A stretch of DNA of 64,000 bases from Rhodocyclales bacterium (GTDB taxonomy: Bacteria > Pseudomonadota > Gammaproteobacteria > Burkholderiales > Rhodocyclaceae): NCBI GenBank assembly GCA_028292485.1, contig JAQGMG010000002.1:62001-126000 (forward strand), written 5' to 3'. The notes beneath the pieces were generated by a model. It made no database searches. It saw nothing but the letters and a program-made list of their open reading frames with translations, and was not told the origin of the DNA. The translations under genes were made by a program, and so were the position numbers. Below, in pieces: positions 28,512-37,408 of the stretch. Position 1 is the stretch's first letter. Every line of letters begins with the position of its first letter.

Positions 28512-28601
28512 CCGTTCGCACTGAGCGTAGTGAAACGAAGTCGAAGTGGCGGCACATGCTTCGACTTCACTCGCTGTGCTTCTTACGCGCAGCACGAACG
28601 G
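28512..28601. repeat. CCGTTCGCACTGAGCG..CAGCACGAACGG palindromic repeat
   Basis: Related copies at 45141-45182, 45332-45416 and 50709-50857. Confidence 0.75.
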
Positions 28602-28639
28602 ATTGACAGAAATATTGCCCGTGACCCGGAGTACCAAAG

Positions 28640-29281
28640 ATGGACATCGATTTCACCAGCATCACCGAGTATCAGCGCTACAAGCTGATGGCCAGTCTCA
28701 TCGTGCCGCGGCCCATCGCACTGGTCACGACCGTGGGCGAGGATGGTGTCGTCAACGCCGCACCGTTCAGCATGTTCTGCATGGTGGGCGAAGAGCCGCC
28801 GCTGGTGATGGTCAGTATCAACCGCAAGAAAGACGGCACGCTGAAAGACACGGCGCGCAATATCCTCGACAACGGTGAATTCGTGGTGCATCTGGCCGAC
28901 GAAGAGATCGCCGAGCGCATGCACTTCTGTGGCGACAGCCTGCCGCCCGAGCACAGCGAAATGGACCATGTCGGTTTCAACGGCGTGCCATCGCTGGCGA
29001 TAAAGCCGCCGCGCATCGCCGAAGCGCCTGTTGCATTCGAGTGCAAAATCTACGAGACCATCGTCACCGACAGCCGTCATATCTTCCTTGGACGCGTGTT
29101 GTGGCTGCACGTGCGCGATGGCCTCGTCGACACCGAGAAATGGCGTGTGCGTTTGCAGGACTACTTCCCCGTCGGTCGTTTCGGCGCCAGCTTCTACACC
29201 CGCACGCGCGACCGTTTCGCCATCGAAGCGCCGGGTCATGACAAGACCGAGGGACGCAGCACACCTATCGACGAGATATGA
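28640..29281 (+). CDS. Flavin-reductase-family FMN-binding protein
   Basis: RPIALVTTVGEDGVVNAAPFSMFCMVGEEPPLVMVSIN. Confidence 0.8.
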   Translation: MDIDFTSITEYQRYKLMASLIVPRPIALVTTVGEDGVVNAAPFSMFCMVGEEPPLVMVSINRKKDGTLKDTARNILDNGEFVVHLADEEIAERMHFCGDSLPPEHSEMDHVGFNGVPSLAIKPPRIAEAPVAFECKIYETIVTDSRHIFLGRVLWLHVRDGLVDTEKWRVRLQDYFPVGRFGASFYTRTRDRFAIEAPGHDKTEGRSTPIDEI

Positions 29282-29295
29282 CAAAAGGTCAGGAC

Positions 29296-29766
29296 ATGAG
29301 CACATACAGCGAGCAAGACATCGAATACATGCACCAGGCCATCGAGGCCTCACGACAGGCCGTCGCGGCGGGCGACTTTCCCTACGGGGCGACGCTGCTG
29401 GCTACTGACGGGCGCGTTCATGTTGCGCGTAACAACCAGGTTACGACCGGCGATTGCACCGGGCATGCTGAAGTGGCGCTGGTGCGCGAGGTCGCGCAGA
29501 AACTCGGGCCGGACGCACTGATCGGCGCAACGGTCTATGCCAGCGGCGAACCCTGCGCGATGTGCAGCGGTGCGATGTTCTGGGCCGGCGTGTCGCGCAT
29601 CGTGTTCGCAATGCCGACCTCGGTGATCAATGCCGTGGGTGGTGCGCCGTATCTGCAGCCCACTACGGCGGAAGTGCTGGCTGGCGCATCACGACAGATT
29701 GCAGTGGAAGGACCGTTGCTGCAAGACGAGGCTACGCAAGTGCTGCGCGAGTTCGTAACCAGGTAG
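29296..29766 (+). CDS. Nucleoside/guanine deaminase, cytidine-deaminase superfamily
   Basis: GHAEVALVRE, ASGEPCAMCSGAMFWAGVSRIVFA; stop codon lies in a REP. Confidence 0.82.
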   Translation: MSTYSEQDIEYMHQAIEASRQAVAAGDFPYGATLLATDGRVHVARNNQVTTGDCTGHAEVALVREVAQKLGPDALIGATVYASGEPCAMCSGAMFWAGVSRIVFAMPTSVINAVGGAPYLQPTTAEVLAGASRQIAVEGPLLQDEATQVLREFVTR

Positions 29767-30520
29767 GGTGCAATAACCGAAGGGCATTGCACCAGCCATA
29801 TTCGGCGCCACCAGTTTCTGTGGATCCGGCGAATCTTCATCTGGTGCAATAAGCAACGCGCATTGCACCGAAAATTTAGTCAGGCACCTCGATGTTTTCT
29901 TCAAATCCGCCCGCCCAATCGGCCGGATAAATGCCCTCTCGAACAAGCCGATGAAATGTCGAGTAAGGCCAATCGCCAACTCGCTTTACCAGTCCATGTT
30001 TGAGAGGATTGATGTGGACGTAGTCCATGTGAGCTCGATAGTCGTCTTCATCGCGGATTAGATGTTCCCAATAGCGGCGTTGCCAGATGCCGCGTTCGCC
30101 ACGCTTGATGCGTGAAGCATTACGCGGCTCGTCCTGAAAAATGCTTTTGGAAAAACTCATCTTGATCAATCGCCAGCGTAAGGCGAAATCTGCATTGCCT
30201 TCAGGTAATTCCAAGATGCAATGAAGGTGTTCTGGCAACACGATCCAAGCATGAATCTTGAAGGGATGTCGTTCCTGCACTTCGCGAACAACTTGTCTCA
30301 ACAGTTCGATATGGCGCGTCAGCAGGTCATTGCCGCGCCGGTGGAGCAGATTCACAGTGAAGAAGTAGGTGCCGCCGGGTTGCCAGGCACGTCGGTAGTC
30401 GGGCATCCCGGCAAGGTGCCAGAGGTAAGCATTTGGTGCAATGCCCTTCGGTTATTGCACCCTACGACAGCGAGCTGCTGCCCTTCATGTAGGGTGCAAT
30501 AAGCAACGCGCATTGCACCG
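29763..30520. mobile_element. RAYT unit 1: transposase flanked on both sides by GTGCAAT..ATTGCAC REPs
   Basis: REPs at 29763-29793, 29842-29870, 30433-30465 and 30489-30520 around the RAYT gene. Confidence 0.82.
29876..30406 (-). CDS. REP-associated tyrosine transposase (RAYT, IS200-like Y1)
   Basis: [73 protein letters not shown]. Confidence 0.92.
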   Translation of the reverse strand: MPDYRRAWQPGGTYFFTVNLLHRRGNDLLTRHIELLRQVVREVQERHPFKIHAWIVLPEHLHCILELPEGNADFALRWRLIKMSFSKSIFQDEPRNASRIKRGERGIWQRRYWEHLIRDEDDYRAHMDYVHINPLKHGLVKRVGDWPYSTFHRLVREGIYPADWAGGFEENIEVPD

Positions 30521-30534
30521 GATGTTCTGTCAAT

Positions 30535-30566
30535 GAAAAAAGGCCGACATCACGTCGGCCTTCTTC
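30535..30566 (-). terminator. Rho-independent terminator of the NCS2-type permease gene
   Basis: Minus strand AAGGCCGACGTGATGTCGGCCTTTTTTT. Confidence 0.8.
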
Positions 30567-30583
30567 CCTGCATCTGCTTTGCA

Positions 30584-32182
30584 TCACGCCACCGCCGGAT
30601 GACCGCCGTGTTCGTGCTCCACTTCCGCAGGCTTCGGTGCAACCACCGCAAACTTCGCGCAACCCACCAGTACGCCAGCCACCACAAGGTATGCAAGTGC
30701 CATCACCGGGCTCTGACCGAAACCAATTGCTTCGCCGTGCATGAAGCCGAAGAAGGTCAGCAGCGCTGCGATGGCGGCGAACGCGGCGGCTTTCATGAAG
30801 AGGCGGTCGATCACGCAGACGCCGATTGCACCTAGCATCAAGCCGCCGAGAATCGCACCACCACCCATCACTTCAAGGCCGTGATACAGCACGCCGACCT
30901 GGCCGAGTTTGTCGAGGCCGACTGCTGCGGCATTGGTGCCCGCCGCGCCGAGTGCGTTGTCGATCATGAGCTTGCCCCAGGCCGCGAGGTGCGGCGTCAG
31001 CGCGAGGATGATGGCCGGCGCATGACTCTTCGGTGTTTCCTGGAAAGCCTGCGCGCCGATCAGCATGCCGATGTAGAGCAGGATCGGCGAGATCGCCACG
31101 ACGGGGATCAGCGCCATCATCAACGCGATGATGCCGAACCACGCGAGGATGAGCACGACGAGCCCGGTAGCTGCCGAGTAGCCGATGCGTCCGCCCATGG
31201 CCTTCCACCCGGGATGGCCGATGTACACCGCATTGATGAACGGGTTACCCATGCAGCAACCGATCAGGCTGATGATGCCGTCGGCAGTCAACACGCGCGT
31301 CGTCGGAAAACTGTCGCCGGCCACGGATGCGCTCTCGACGTTATCCATTGCCTCGACGAGGTCATAGATACCGAATGGAATCGCAGTGACGAGGATCACG
31401 CCGAGAAACTCGAAGCCCGAGAAGATGTGGCCGACTGCGGGCAGTGGCACGGAGAAGCCGAAGCTCGATATTGCCTGCGTGACATTTGCACCTGTCATAC
31501 CGCCATAGCTGTAGCCTAGTGCGGTCGAACCCCAGGCGATCAGACTACCCACCGCAATGGCTACGAGGCCAGCCGGTATGCCCTTGAAATAACGCACACC
31601 ACCAAACCAGCTCACCAGGATGATCGCGAAACACACGACACCGATCAGCGGCGTGATGAACATCTCCTGCGCCGGGCGCATCGAGATGAAGGCGATCGAC
31701 ACGCCGGCAAGTGTGCCGAGCAGTGCGGCGCGTGGTGTGATCTTGCGGATGTAGGGCGCAACGAAACCGCCGATCATGAGCACGAAGCTCTGCACGAAGA
31801 CCCATGTCAGACCGGCCTCCCAGCCCTTCACGGGATCACCCGTCTTGAGCGAGATTGGCAGCATGATCACGAAGACCACGACGAACATGTGCGGCACGCT
31901 GATGCCTGACGGCAGGGCACACACATCCGTTCGCCCGGTCTTCTTGGCCATCTGATAGGCGAGGTAGGCGTAATAGAAAGTGGACAGGCACATCATCAGC
32001 CCGACGGCGGGCAGGATGCGGCCGAAGACGATCGCGTCCGGCATCTTGAGCACGAAGCGCAACAGGCCGGTGAGCACCAGCATATTGACGAGGATATTGG
32101 TTCCGAAACCGAACAGCGCGTTCCAGTCGCCCGGCGTCCATAGCTGGGGTTTGAACGAAGACAGATTGGTGGAATTACTCAT
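30584..32182 (-). CDS. NCS2-type xanthine/uracil permease family membrane transporter
   Basis: 532 aa, 12+ TM; GTNILVNMLVLTGLL, ALPSGISVPHMF, NPFINAVYIGHPGWKAMGGRIGYS. Confidence 0.72.
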   Translation of the reverse strand: MSNSTNLSSFKPQLWTPGDWNALFGFGTNILVNMLVLTGLLRFVLKMPDAIVFGRILPAVGLMMCLSTFYYAYLAYQMAKKTGRTDVCALPSGISVPHMFVVVFVIMLPISLKTGDPVKGWEAGLTWVFVQSFVLMIGGFVAPYIRKITPRAALLGTLAGVSIAFISMRPAQEMFITPLIGVVCFAIILVSWFGGVRYFKGIPAGLVAIAVGSLIAWGSTALGYSYGGMTGANVTQAISSFGFSVPLPAVGHIFSGFEFLGVILVTAIPFGIYDLVEAMDNVESASVAGDSFPTTRVLTADGIISLIGCCMGNPFINAVYIGHPGWKAMGGRIGYSAATGLVVLILAWFGIIALMMALIPVVAISPILLYIGMLIGAQAFQETPKSHAPAIILALTPHLAAWGKLMIDNALGAAGTNAAAVGLDKLGQVGVLYHGLEVMGGGAILGGLMLGAIGVCVIDRLFMKAAAFAAIAALLTFFGFMHGEAIGFGQSPVMALAYLVVAGVLVGCAKFAVVAPKPAEVEHEHGGHPAVA

Positions 32183-32316
32183 GGCAGCACTCCCGTTCTG
32201 AACGCCCGGCGAAAGAAGACGCTCGACAACTCTCGGTTGATTCGACTGGTACGTGCTTCGTCATTGTGAGGGGCGAAGACGCATGCTCTTGGCGGCATGC
32301 CGAATCAATATTTACA

Positions 32317-32985
32317 TCAGTCCAGTGCGGAAAGAACTTTTCCCGAATCCGACACCCAACCGAAGATTCCTCCCTGCGCCGCAATCATGCGCAGGCCCAT
32401 TTCATGAAATTCGGGGAAGTACGATGCGCAGCAGTCGCCCGGTACGATGCAGCGATAGCCGCGATCATTGGCCTCGCGCACTGTCGTGTGCACGCAGACC
32501 TCGGTGGTCACGCCGCAGACGATCAGCGACTCGATGTCGCGGTTGCGCAGGATGTTGAGCAACTCGGTGGCATAGAAAGCGCCCTTGCCGGGCTTGTCGA
32601 TGACGGGCTCGCCGGCCAGCGGATATAGCTCGGGAATGATGTCCTGCCCCGGCTCGCCGCGAATCAGGATGCGCCCCATCGGCCCCGGCGCACCGATGCG
32701 CATGCTCGGCGCACCACGCTCGACCTTGGCACGTGGCGCATCCGACATGTCAGGGCGATGACCCTCACGCGTATGAATGATGAGCATGCCCTTGCGGCGA
32801 GCGCCGGTGAGCAACGCCTTGATCGGACCCACCGCTGCTTGTAGCAGCGAAACGTTATTGCCCAACGACTCCCCGAAGCCCCCCGGCTCCAGAAAGTCGC
32901 GCTGCATGTCGATCACGATGACCGCTGTGCGCGCCGGGTCGATCGTGATCGGCTCCGGCTTGGCATCCACCACTGTTGTCGTCAT
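32317..32985 (-). CDS. Isochorismatase-like cysteine hydrolase, biuret amidohydrolase-like
   Basis: [64 protein letters not shown]. Confidence 0.75.
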   Translation of the reverse strand: MTTTVVDAKPEPITIDPARTAVIVIDMQRDFLEPGGFGESLGNNVSLLQAAVGPIKALLTGARRKGMLIIHTREGHRPDMSDAPRAKVERGAPSMRIGAPGPMGRILIRGEPGQDIIPELYPLAGEPVIDKPGKGAFYATELLNILRNRDIESLIVCGVTTEVCVHTTVREANDRGYRCIVPGDCCASYFPEFHEMGLRMIAAQGGIFGWVSDSGKVLSALD

Positions 32986-33196
32986 CGCAATCCCCTTCAA
33001 GACACGCCGCGAAAGGGAGTAAGCAAAAGCCGAACCAGCTTGCATACATGATTGTGGACAAGGCCGAGAGGCGCGCCGGCTGTGGCTTACCGGCGATTTT
33101 GCCGGGCGTGCGGTGCTTGCGCTGCCGCACCGGGCTGGTTCCTGCCGCGCCGACGTGCGCAATGGTGATGCGCGGTTGCTGGGTAGGTTTGTTTGC

Positions 33197-33364
33197 GTAG
33201 GTCGGATGAGCGAAGCGTTATCCGACGTTTGGAATCTCTCGATCAGCGACGGGGTCGTCTGGAAACAGCCTGTCTTCCCGAAAGTCATGTGTCTGTCCGC
33301 AACACCGAGATCACATAGCAACCGTCGCAAACGTCGGATAACGCCTTCGGCTCATCCGACCTAC
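33197..33364. repeat. GTAGGTCGGAT REP pair upstream of / touching RAYT 2
   Basis: GTAGGTCGGATGAGCGAAGCGTTATCCGACG..CGTCGGATAACGCCTTCGGCTCATCCGACCTAC. Confidence 0.85.
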
Positions 33365-33912
33365 AAAGACGGTAGTCCTTGATGGCGTTCACCAGCTTCG
33401 ATATCGACGGACACATTCGTGCCCCAATCCGATTCATACCAACCACGGTTTATTGCGAGATGAAACGAGGAGTACGGCCAATCTGCAACGCGTTGCACCA
33501 GGCCATGCTTCAACGGATTGATATGCACATAATCCATGTGTGCCGCGTAGTCTGCTTCGTCGCGAACGGTGTGTTCCCAGAAGCGTCTTTGCCATACACC
33601 GCGCTCTCCTTTGATGGCTCGAGTCGTGGATAGATGCTCTGTTTTCGGGAGGCCCTTTGCAAAAGCAATCTTGATTGCCTTCCATCGCCCGGAATAATCC
33701 GTATCGTCTTCGGGAAGTGTCCATACCGTGTGCATGTGATCAGGCAACACAACCCAGGCGTCGATGTGGAATGGCCGTCTTGCACGCACGGCACGAACCG
33801 CATCGCGTAGCAGATCAATATGATCAACCAGCAAGCGACTCTTGCGTTCCAGCAAATTGACAGTGAAGAAATAGGAGCCACCGGGAACCCGGTGACGACG
33901 ATAGTCGGACAT
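33361..33912 (-). CDS. REP-associated tyrosine transposase (RAYT), second and divergent
   Basis: [75 protein letters not shown]. Confidence 0.92.
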   Translation of the reverse strand: MSDYRRHRVPGGSYFFTVNLLERKSRLLVDHIDLLRDAVRAVRARRPFHIDAWVVLPDHMHTVWTLPEDDTDYSGRWKAIKIAFAKGLPKTEHLSTTRAIKGERGVWQRRFWEHTVRDEADYAAHMDYVHINPLKHGLVQRVADWPYSSFHLAINRGWYESDWGTNVSVDIEAGERHQGLPSL

Positions 33913-33961
33913 GACAATAGTATGTCTGCATATCGCAAAAGTGTGACGTACGTCGTTTCAC

Positions 33962-34058
33962 GTAGGTCGGAAAAGCGAAGCGCCTTCCGACGTTTCGATT
34001 CTCCGCTATGCGCAGGCGCCACAAGCGTCGGATAACGCCTGCGGCTCATCCGACCTAC
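33962..34058. repeat. GTAGGTCGGA REP pair on the other side of RAYT 2
   Basis: GTAGGTCGGAAAAGCGAAGCGCCTTCCGACG..CGTCGGATAACGCCTGCGGCTCATCCGACCTAC. Confidence 0.85.
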
Positions 34059-34068
34059 GCCCTTCGAT

Positions 34069-34983
34069 CTACTTTCCCAAGAAGCGCTCATGCCACCAGC
34101 TGAACACGATGTCGCGCAAAGCTGCGCCTTCATCATCGCCGTAGCGGGGATCGGCGACCGACTTGAACAGCGCGTAGTCGTCTGCACTTAATGCAATCGG
34201 CAAGTCGTCGTAACGTATCGGCGTATTCGCAAACTCGGCTTGGTACGCCGGGTCCTTGCGCAAGGCACGGTCTGCCTTGATCTTCGGCTGGCGGAAGTCT
34301 GCCGGCGTGCGTTGGCTGGGCAGCGGCGCAAAGCTCGGCACGGACATCATCTCTGCCTCGCTCGCTGTGTAGATCGACAGCTTCACCGGCCTGATGGCGA
34401 AGTTGCTGGTCTTCATGATGTCTGCCCCGCAGACGTTCGGCACCGCCAGCAGATCCATCATGGCGAGGAACTCGACATAGTCGCCGGGCACGGATGACTG
34501 GCGATCAATCCACATCCTGCCGTCGGCGTCGACACCCGTCTTCATGAACAGGTTGAACGAGTCGTGCACATCGTCCGGCGTGAGGCCGTACTCGCGCTGC
34601 GCTTCGCTCTGGATGTCGTGACAGTTGGTGTGCGTGTGAAAACCGTAGACGCTCTCGTACAGGTAGGCACTGCACCGCGGAAACATCACGTCGTTGCAGC
34701 CGGCCGTGTCTTCGAGAATGTAGGCCATCGGCCGCTCGCGCGGCGGCGCCGACCAAATGAAGTGGCCCTTCGTGGGGTTGATGCCGTAAAGCGTGCGCGT
34801 GCGCCCCGTGTGCATGTACTCCTTGTAGTCGTGCAGATTGAAGCAGTTGAAGTCCACGCACTGGCTGCCTTCGATCTGCTCGATGCGCAGGATCTGGCCG
34901 CGCAGCAGTTCGATTGCCTTACCGGTGCCGGGCTCCAGCACCCAGCTGCTGATGGGCTCATGTGTGGTTAATGAAGCGCTCAT
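34069..34983 (-). CDS. DUF1989 (urea-carboxylase-associated) family protein
   Basis: QCVDFNCFNLHDYKEYMHTGRTRTLYGINPTKGHFIWSAPPRERPMAYILEDTAGCNDVMFPRCSAYLYE. Confidence 0.8.
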   Translation of the reverse strand: MSASLTTHEPISSWVLEPGTGKAIELLRGQILRIEQIEGSQCVDFNCFNLHDYKEYMHTGRTRTLYGINPTKGHFIWSAPPRERPMAYILEDTAGCNDVMFPRCSAYLYESVYGFHTHTNCHDIQSEAQREYGLTPDDVHDSFNLFMKTGVDADGRMWIDRQSSVPGDYVEFLAMMDLLAVPNVCGADIMKTSNFAIRPVKLSIYTASEAEMMSVPSFAPLPSQRTPADFRQPKIKADRALRKDPAYQAEFANTPIRYDDLPIALSADDYALFKSVADPRYGDDEGAALRDIVFSWWHERFLGK

Positions 34984-35159
34984 TTCAAGGCTCCTGCATA
35001 GCCTTGCGTGATGCGCCCAGCGGCGAGCATCTCTGCGTATTCGCGCAAGGCCAGGCGCACCAGATCCGCCTGGTTCGCGGCGATGCCTTTCTGCACGGTG
35101 CGCTCCAGCAATTCCTGTTGCTGCTGATTGAGCTTCAGCACGATGGTGTGATCCTGCAT
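34980..35159 (-). CDS. Small ribbon-helix-helix-like protein, 59 aa (not in ORF track)
   Basis: MQDHTIVLKLNQQQQELLERTVQKGIAANQADLVRLALREYAEMLAAGRITQGYAGALK; ATGA overlap with the DUF1989 start. Confidence 0.65.
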   Translation of the reverse strand: MQDHTIVLKLNQQQQELLERTVQKGIAANQADLVRLALREYAEMLAAGRITQGYAGALK

Positions 35160-35403
35160 ATCCCGACCCCTGATTTGAACGGCACCTCATCCCCGCGGGG
35201 AACGCCCTGCGCCGGGTTGGCACCAAAAACGTATACGAAAATTATTGATATGGCCCAAATTCGGGCATTGGCACTTCTTTGGCTGGCTTCTGCGTCAGGT
35301 TCAAAGCTGTCGCACAACTACTGTTGATTTGTATAAAAACACCTTGAAAACAGCTGTTTATCGAGTATTTCTGCAACTCGTCCCAACGCCCTCAATATCC
35401 AGC

Positions 35404-35454
35404 ACACTTTATGCTAGCAATTGTCCTGCCATAAATAGTGTATCCACTTTACAG
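35404..35454. promoter_or_regulatory. Candidate operator pair A (ACACTTTATGC) and B (TGTATCCACTTTACAG)
   Basis: Same two motifs as upstream of the BMP-family gene at 27390. Confidence 0.42.
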
Positions 35455-35478
35455 CAGACAAAGCCCAGGGAGAGAACC

Positions 35479-36603
35479 ATGCAGGATATCTTCAACAATC
35501 GTCGCACCAGCCGTCGCACATTCCTCAAAAGCAGCGCCGCCGCATCCGTCAGTCTCGCGCTCGGCGGGCAGGCCAGCAGAGTTTTCGCCGCCGACGGGTT
35601 GACCGTCGGCATCATCTACGTTGGCTCGCGTGACGATTTCGGCTGGAATGCCTCCCATGCTGTTGGCATTGCACCACTGAGCAAGCTGCCGGGTGTGCGC
35701 ATCGTGCAGCAGGAGCGTGTGCCGGAAACGAAAGAGGTCGCCACCGCCATGGAATCGATGATCCAGCAGGAAGGCGCCGGCCTCATCCTCGGCACATCGT
35801 ATGGCTACTTCAACCCCTTCATGATCGACCTGGCGAAGAAGTACCCCAAGGTCGAGTTCCGCCATCCGACGACACTGTGGCAGGCCGACAAGCATCCGAA
35901 GAATCTCGGCAGCTATTTCTGCTTCCTCGATCAGGCGCACTACATCGACGGCATCGCCGCCGGTCTGTCGACCAAATCGAACAAGATCGGCTTCGTCGCC
36001 GCCAAGCCTATCCCGCTGGTCCTGCGCAACATCAATAGCGTGCGTGTGGCACTCAACAAGGTGAATCCGAAAGCCACGCTGCAAGTCGTGTTCACCGGCG
36101 AGTGGACCTTGCCAGTACGCGAAGCGGAAGCGACCAACGCACTCGTCGATGCGGGTTGCGATGTGATCATGACGCACGTCGATAGTCCCAAGGTATGTAT
36201 CGAGACAGCCGAGCGCCGTGGTGCCAAATCCTGCGGCCACAACGTCTCGCAGGCCATCGTCGCGCCGAAGGGCTTCATCACCGGCGCCGAGAACAAGTAC
36301 GAAACCATCTACAAGCTCTACGCCGAGAACCTCAAGAAGGGCCTGCCAGTGCCCAACATGCTCGTCGGCGGATATGACAAGGATATGGTGCAGAACACCC
36401 CATTCGGCGCCGGCGCAACAGAGGCGGCGCGCAAGGCCTCGGCCGAGGCCATCGCCGAACTAAAGACCGGCAAGCCGATCTTCAGCGGCACCTACAAGGA
36501 CCAGAACGGCAAGGTCGTGCTCAACAAGACCTATGACAACTACGATCCGGTGCTCGACCAGATGAACTACATGCTGGAAGGCGTGACGGGCGCGTTGACT
36601 TGA
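35479..36603 (+). CDS. BMP-family substrate-binding protein with Tat-like signal
   Basis: RRTSRRTFLKSSAAASVSLALGG; LTVGIIYVGSRDDFGWNASHAVG. Confidence 0.87.
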   Translation: MQDIFNNRRTSRRTFLKSSAAASVSLALGGQASRVFAADGLTVGIIYVGSRDDFGWNASHAVGIAPLSKLPGVRIVQQERVPETKEVATAMESMIQQEGAGLILGTSYGYFNPFMIDLAKKYPKVEFRHPTTLWQADKHPKNLGSYFCFLDQAHYIDGIAAGLSTKSNKIGFVAAKPIPLVLRNINSVRVALNKVNPKATLQVVFTGEWTLPVREAEATNALVDAGCDVIMTHVDSPKVCIETAERRGAKSCGHNVSQAIVAPKGFITGAENKYETIYKLYAENLKKGLPVPNMLVGGYDKDMVQNTPFGAGATEAARKASAEAIAELKTGKPIFSGTYKDQNGKVVLNKTYDNYDPVLDQMNYMLEGVTGALT

Positions 36604-36619
36604 TGACAAGTGGTGGAGC

Positions 36620-36660
36620 GTAGGGTGCAGCGAGCATCGCGAACTGCACCGTATGTTCTG
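36620..36660. repeat. Orphan REP related to the RAYT-1 family
   Basis: GTAGGGTGCAGCGAGCATCGCGAACTGCACCGTATGTTCTG versus GTAGGGTGCAATAAGCAACGCGCATTGCACCGGATGTTCTG at 30490. Confidence 0.65.
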
Positions 36661-36746
36661 GTGCCGGGAGCAGGTCGGAATAGCGCAGGTCGGAAAAGCG
36701 AAGCGCCTTCCGACGTCTGGAATTCGTCTGTCGATAAGCCGGCCCG

Positions 36747-37103
36747 CTATTGCGCCAGGCGCGGGTCGATGGCTTGCGCAAAGGCGATGTGATTGCCGTC
36801 AGGGTCGGTGATCATCAGCGTGTTCACCATCGGGCTGGACGACCTGTGCGTCGTATCCACGCCCATGTTGTCGAGGTGCTCCGCCTGCTCGGCGATGTCG
36901 CTCACGGCAAGGGTTACTGAGCCCTTGCCGGCCATCTTCGGCTGCTCATACACCTGCAGCCAGCCGCCACGCTCGAACTTCCATTCCGCAAGTTCCGGCA
37001 TGGGCTTCGAATCAGCAGGGCGGCCGAACAGCTGTTCGTACCACCGGCTTGCTGCGGAGATATTGCTGACGGCTACGCTGGCGAGGGCGTTGCGGATGGG
37101 CAT
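36747..37103 (-). CDS. VOC/glyoxalase-family protein
   Basis: RWYEQLFGRPADSKPMPELAEWKFERGGWLQVYE..LMITDPDGNHIAFAQ. Confidence 0.8.
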   Translation of the reverse strand: MPIRNALASVAVSNISAASRWYEQLFGRPADSKPMPELAEWKFERGGWLQVYEQPKMAGKGSVTLAVSDIAEQAEHLDNMGVDTTHRSSSPMVNTLMITDPDGNHIAFAQAIDPRLAQ

Positions 37104-37408
37104 GATCGCTTCCTTCGAGTTCATATGCCTCCAATCTAGGCAAGGAGTAGCTCCCTGTCTGTGCGCGGGCGAACGAACGTGGTCAGCGAGTGCGCTTGTT
37201 ACCGCACCTTTGCGTACTAAACGTTGGTTCGAAGCGCGGATTGAAAGAGGCGGCGATCTCGTCATGCGGCCGTTCCCACCACACATCGGCTGCCGCGAAC
37301 AACGTCCTGGTTGCAATGCATCCGTCGCACGCAAGCGGCATTCCGTCTGCGCGAGCCGCCCTGCCTGCCGGGCCTGTGACAGGCTAGCGCGCAAAGGAGA
37401 ACGGCACG

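Noticed and set aside
29876-33912. Complete insertion sequence or prophage around the two transposase genes
   Set aside because: They are RAYT domesticated-type transposases with REPs; no TIR-bounded IS, integrase, or phage structural genes seen.
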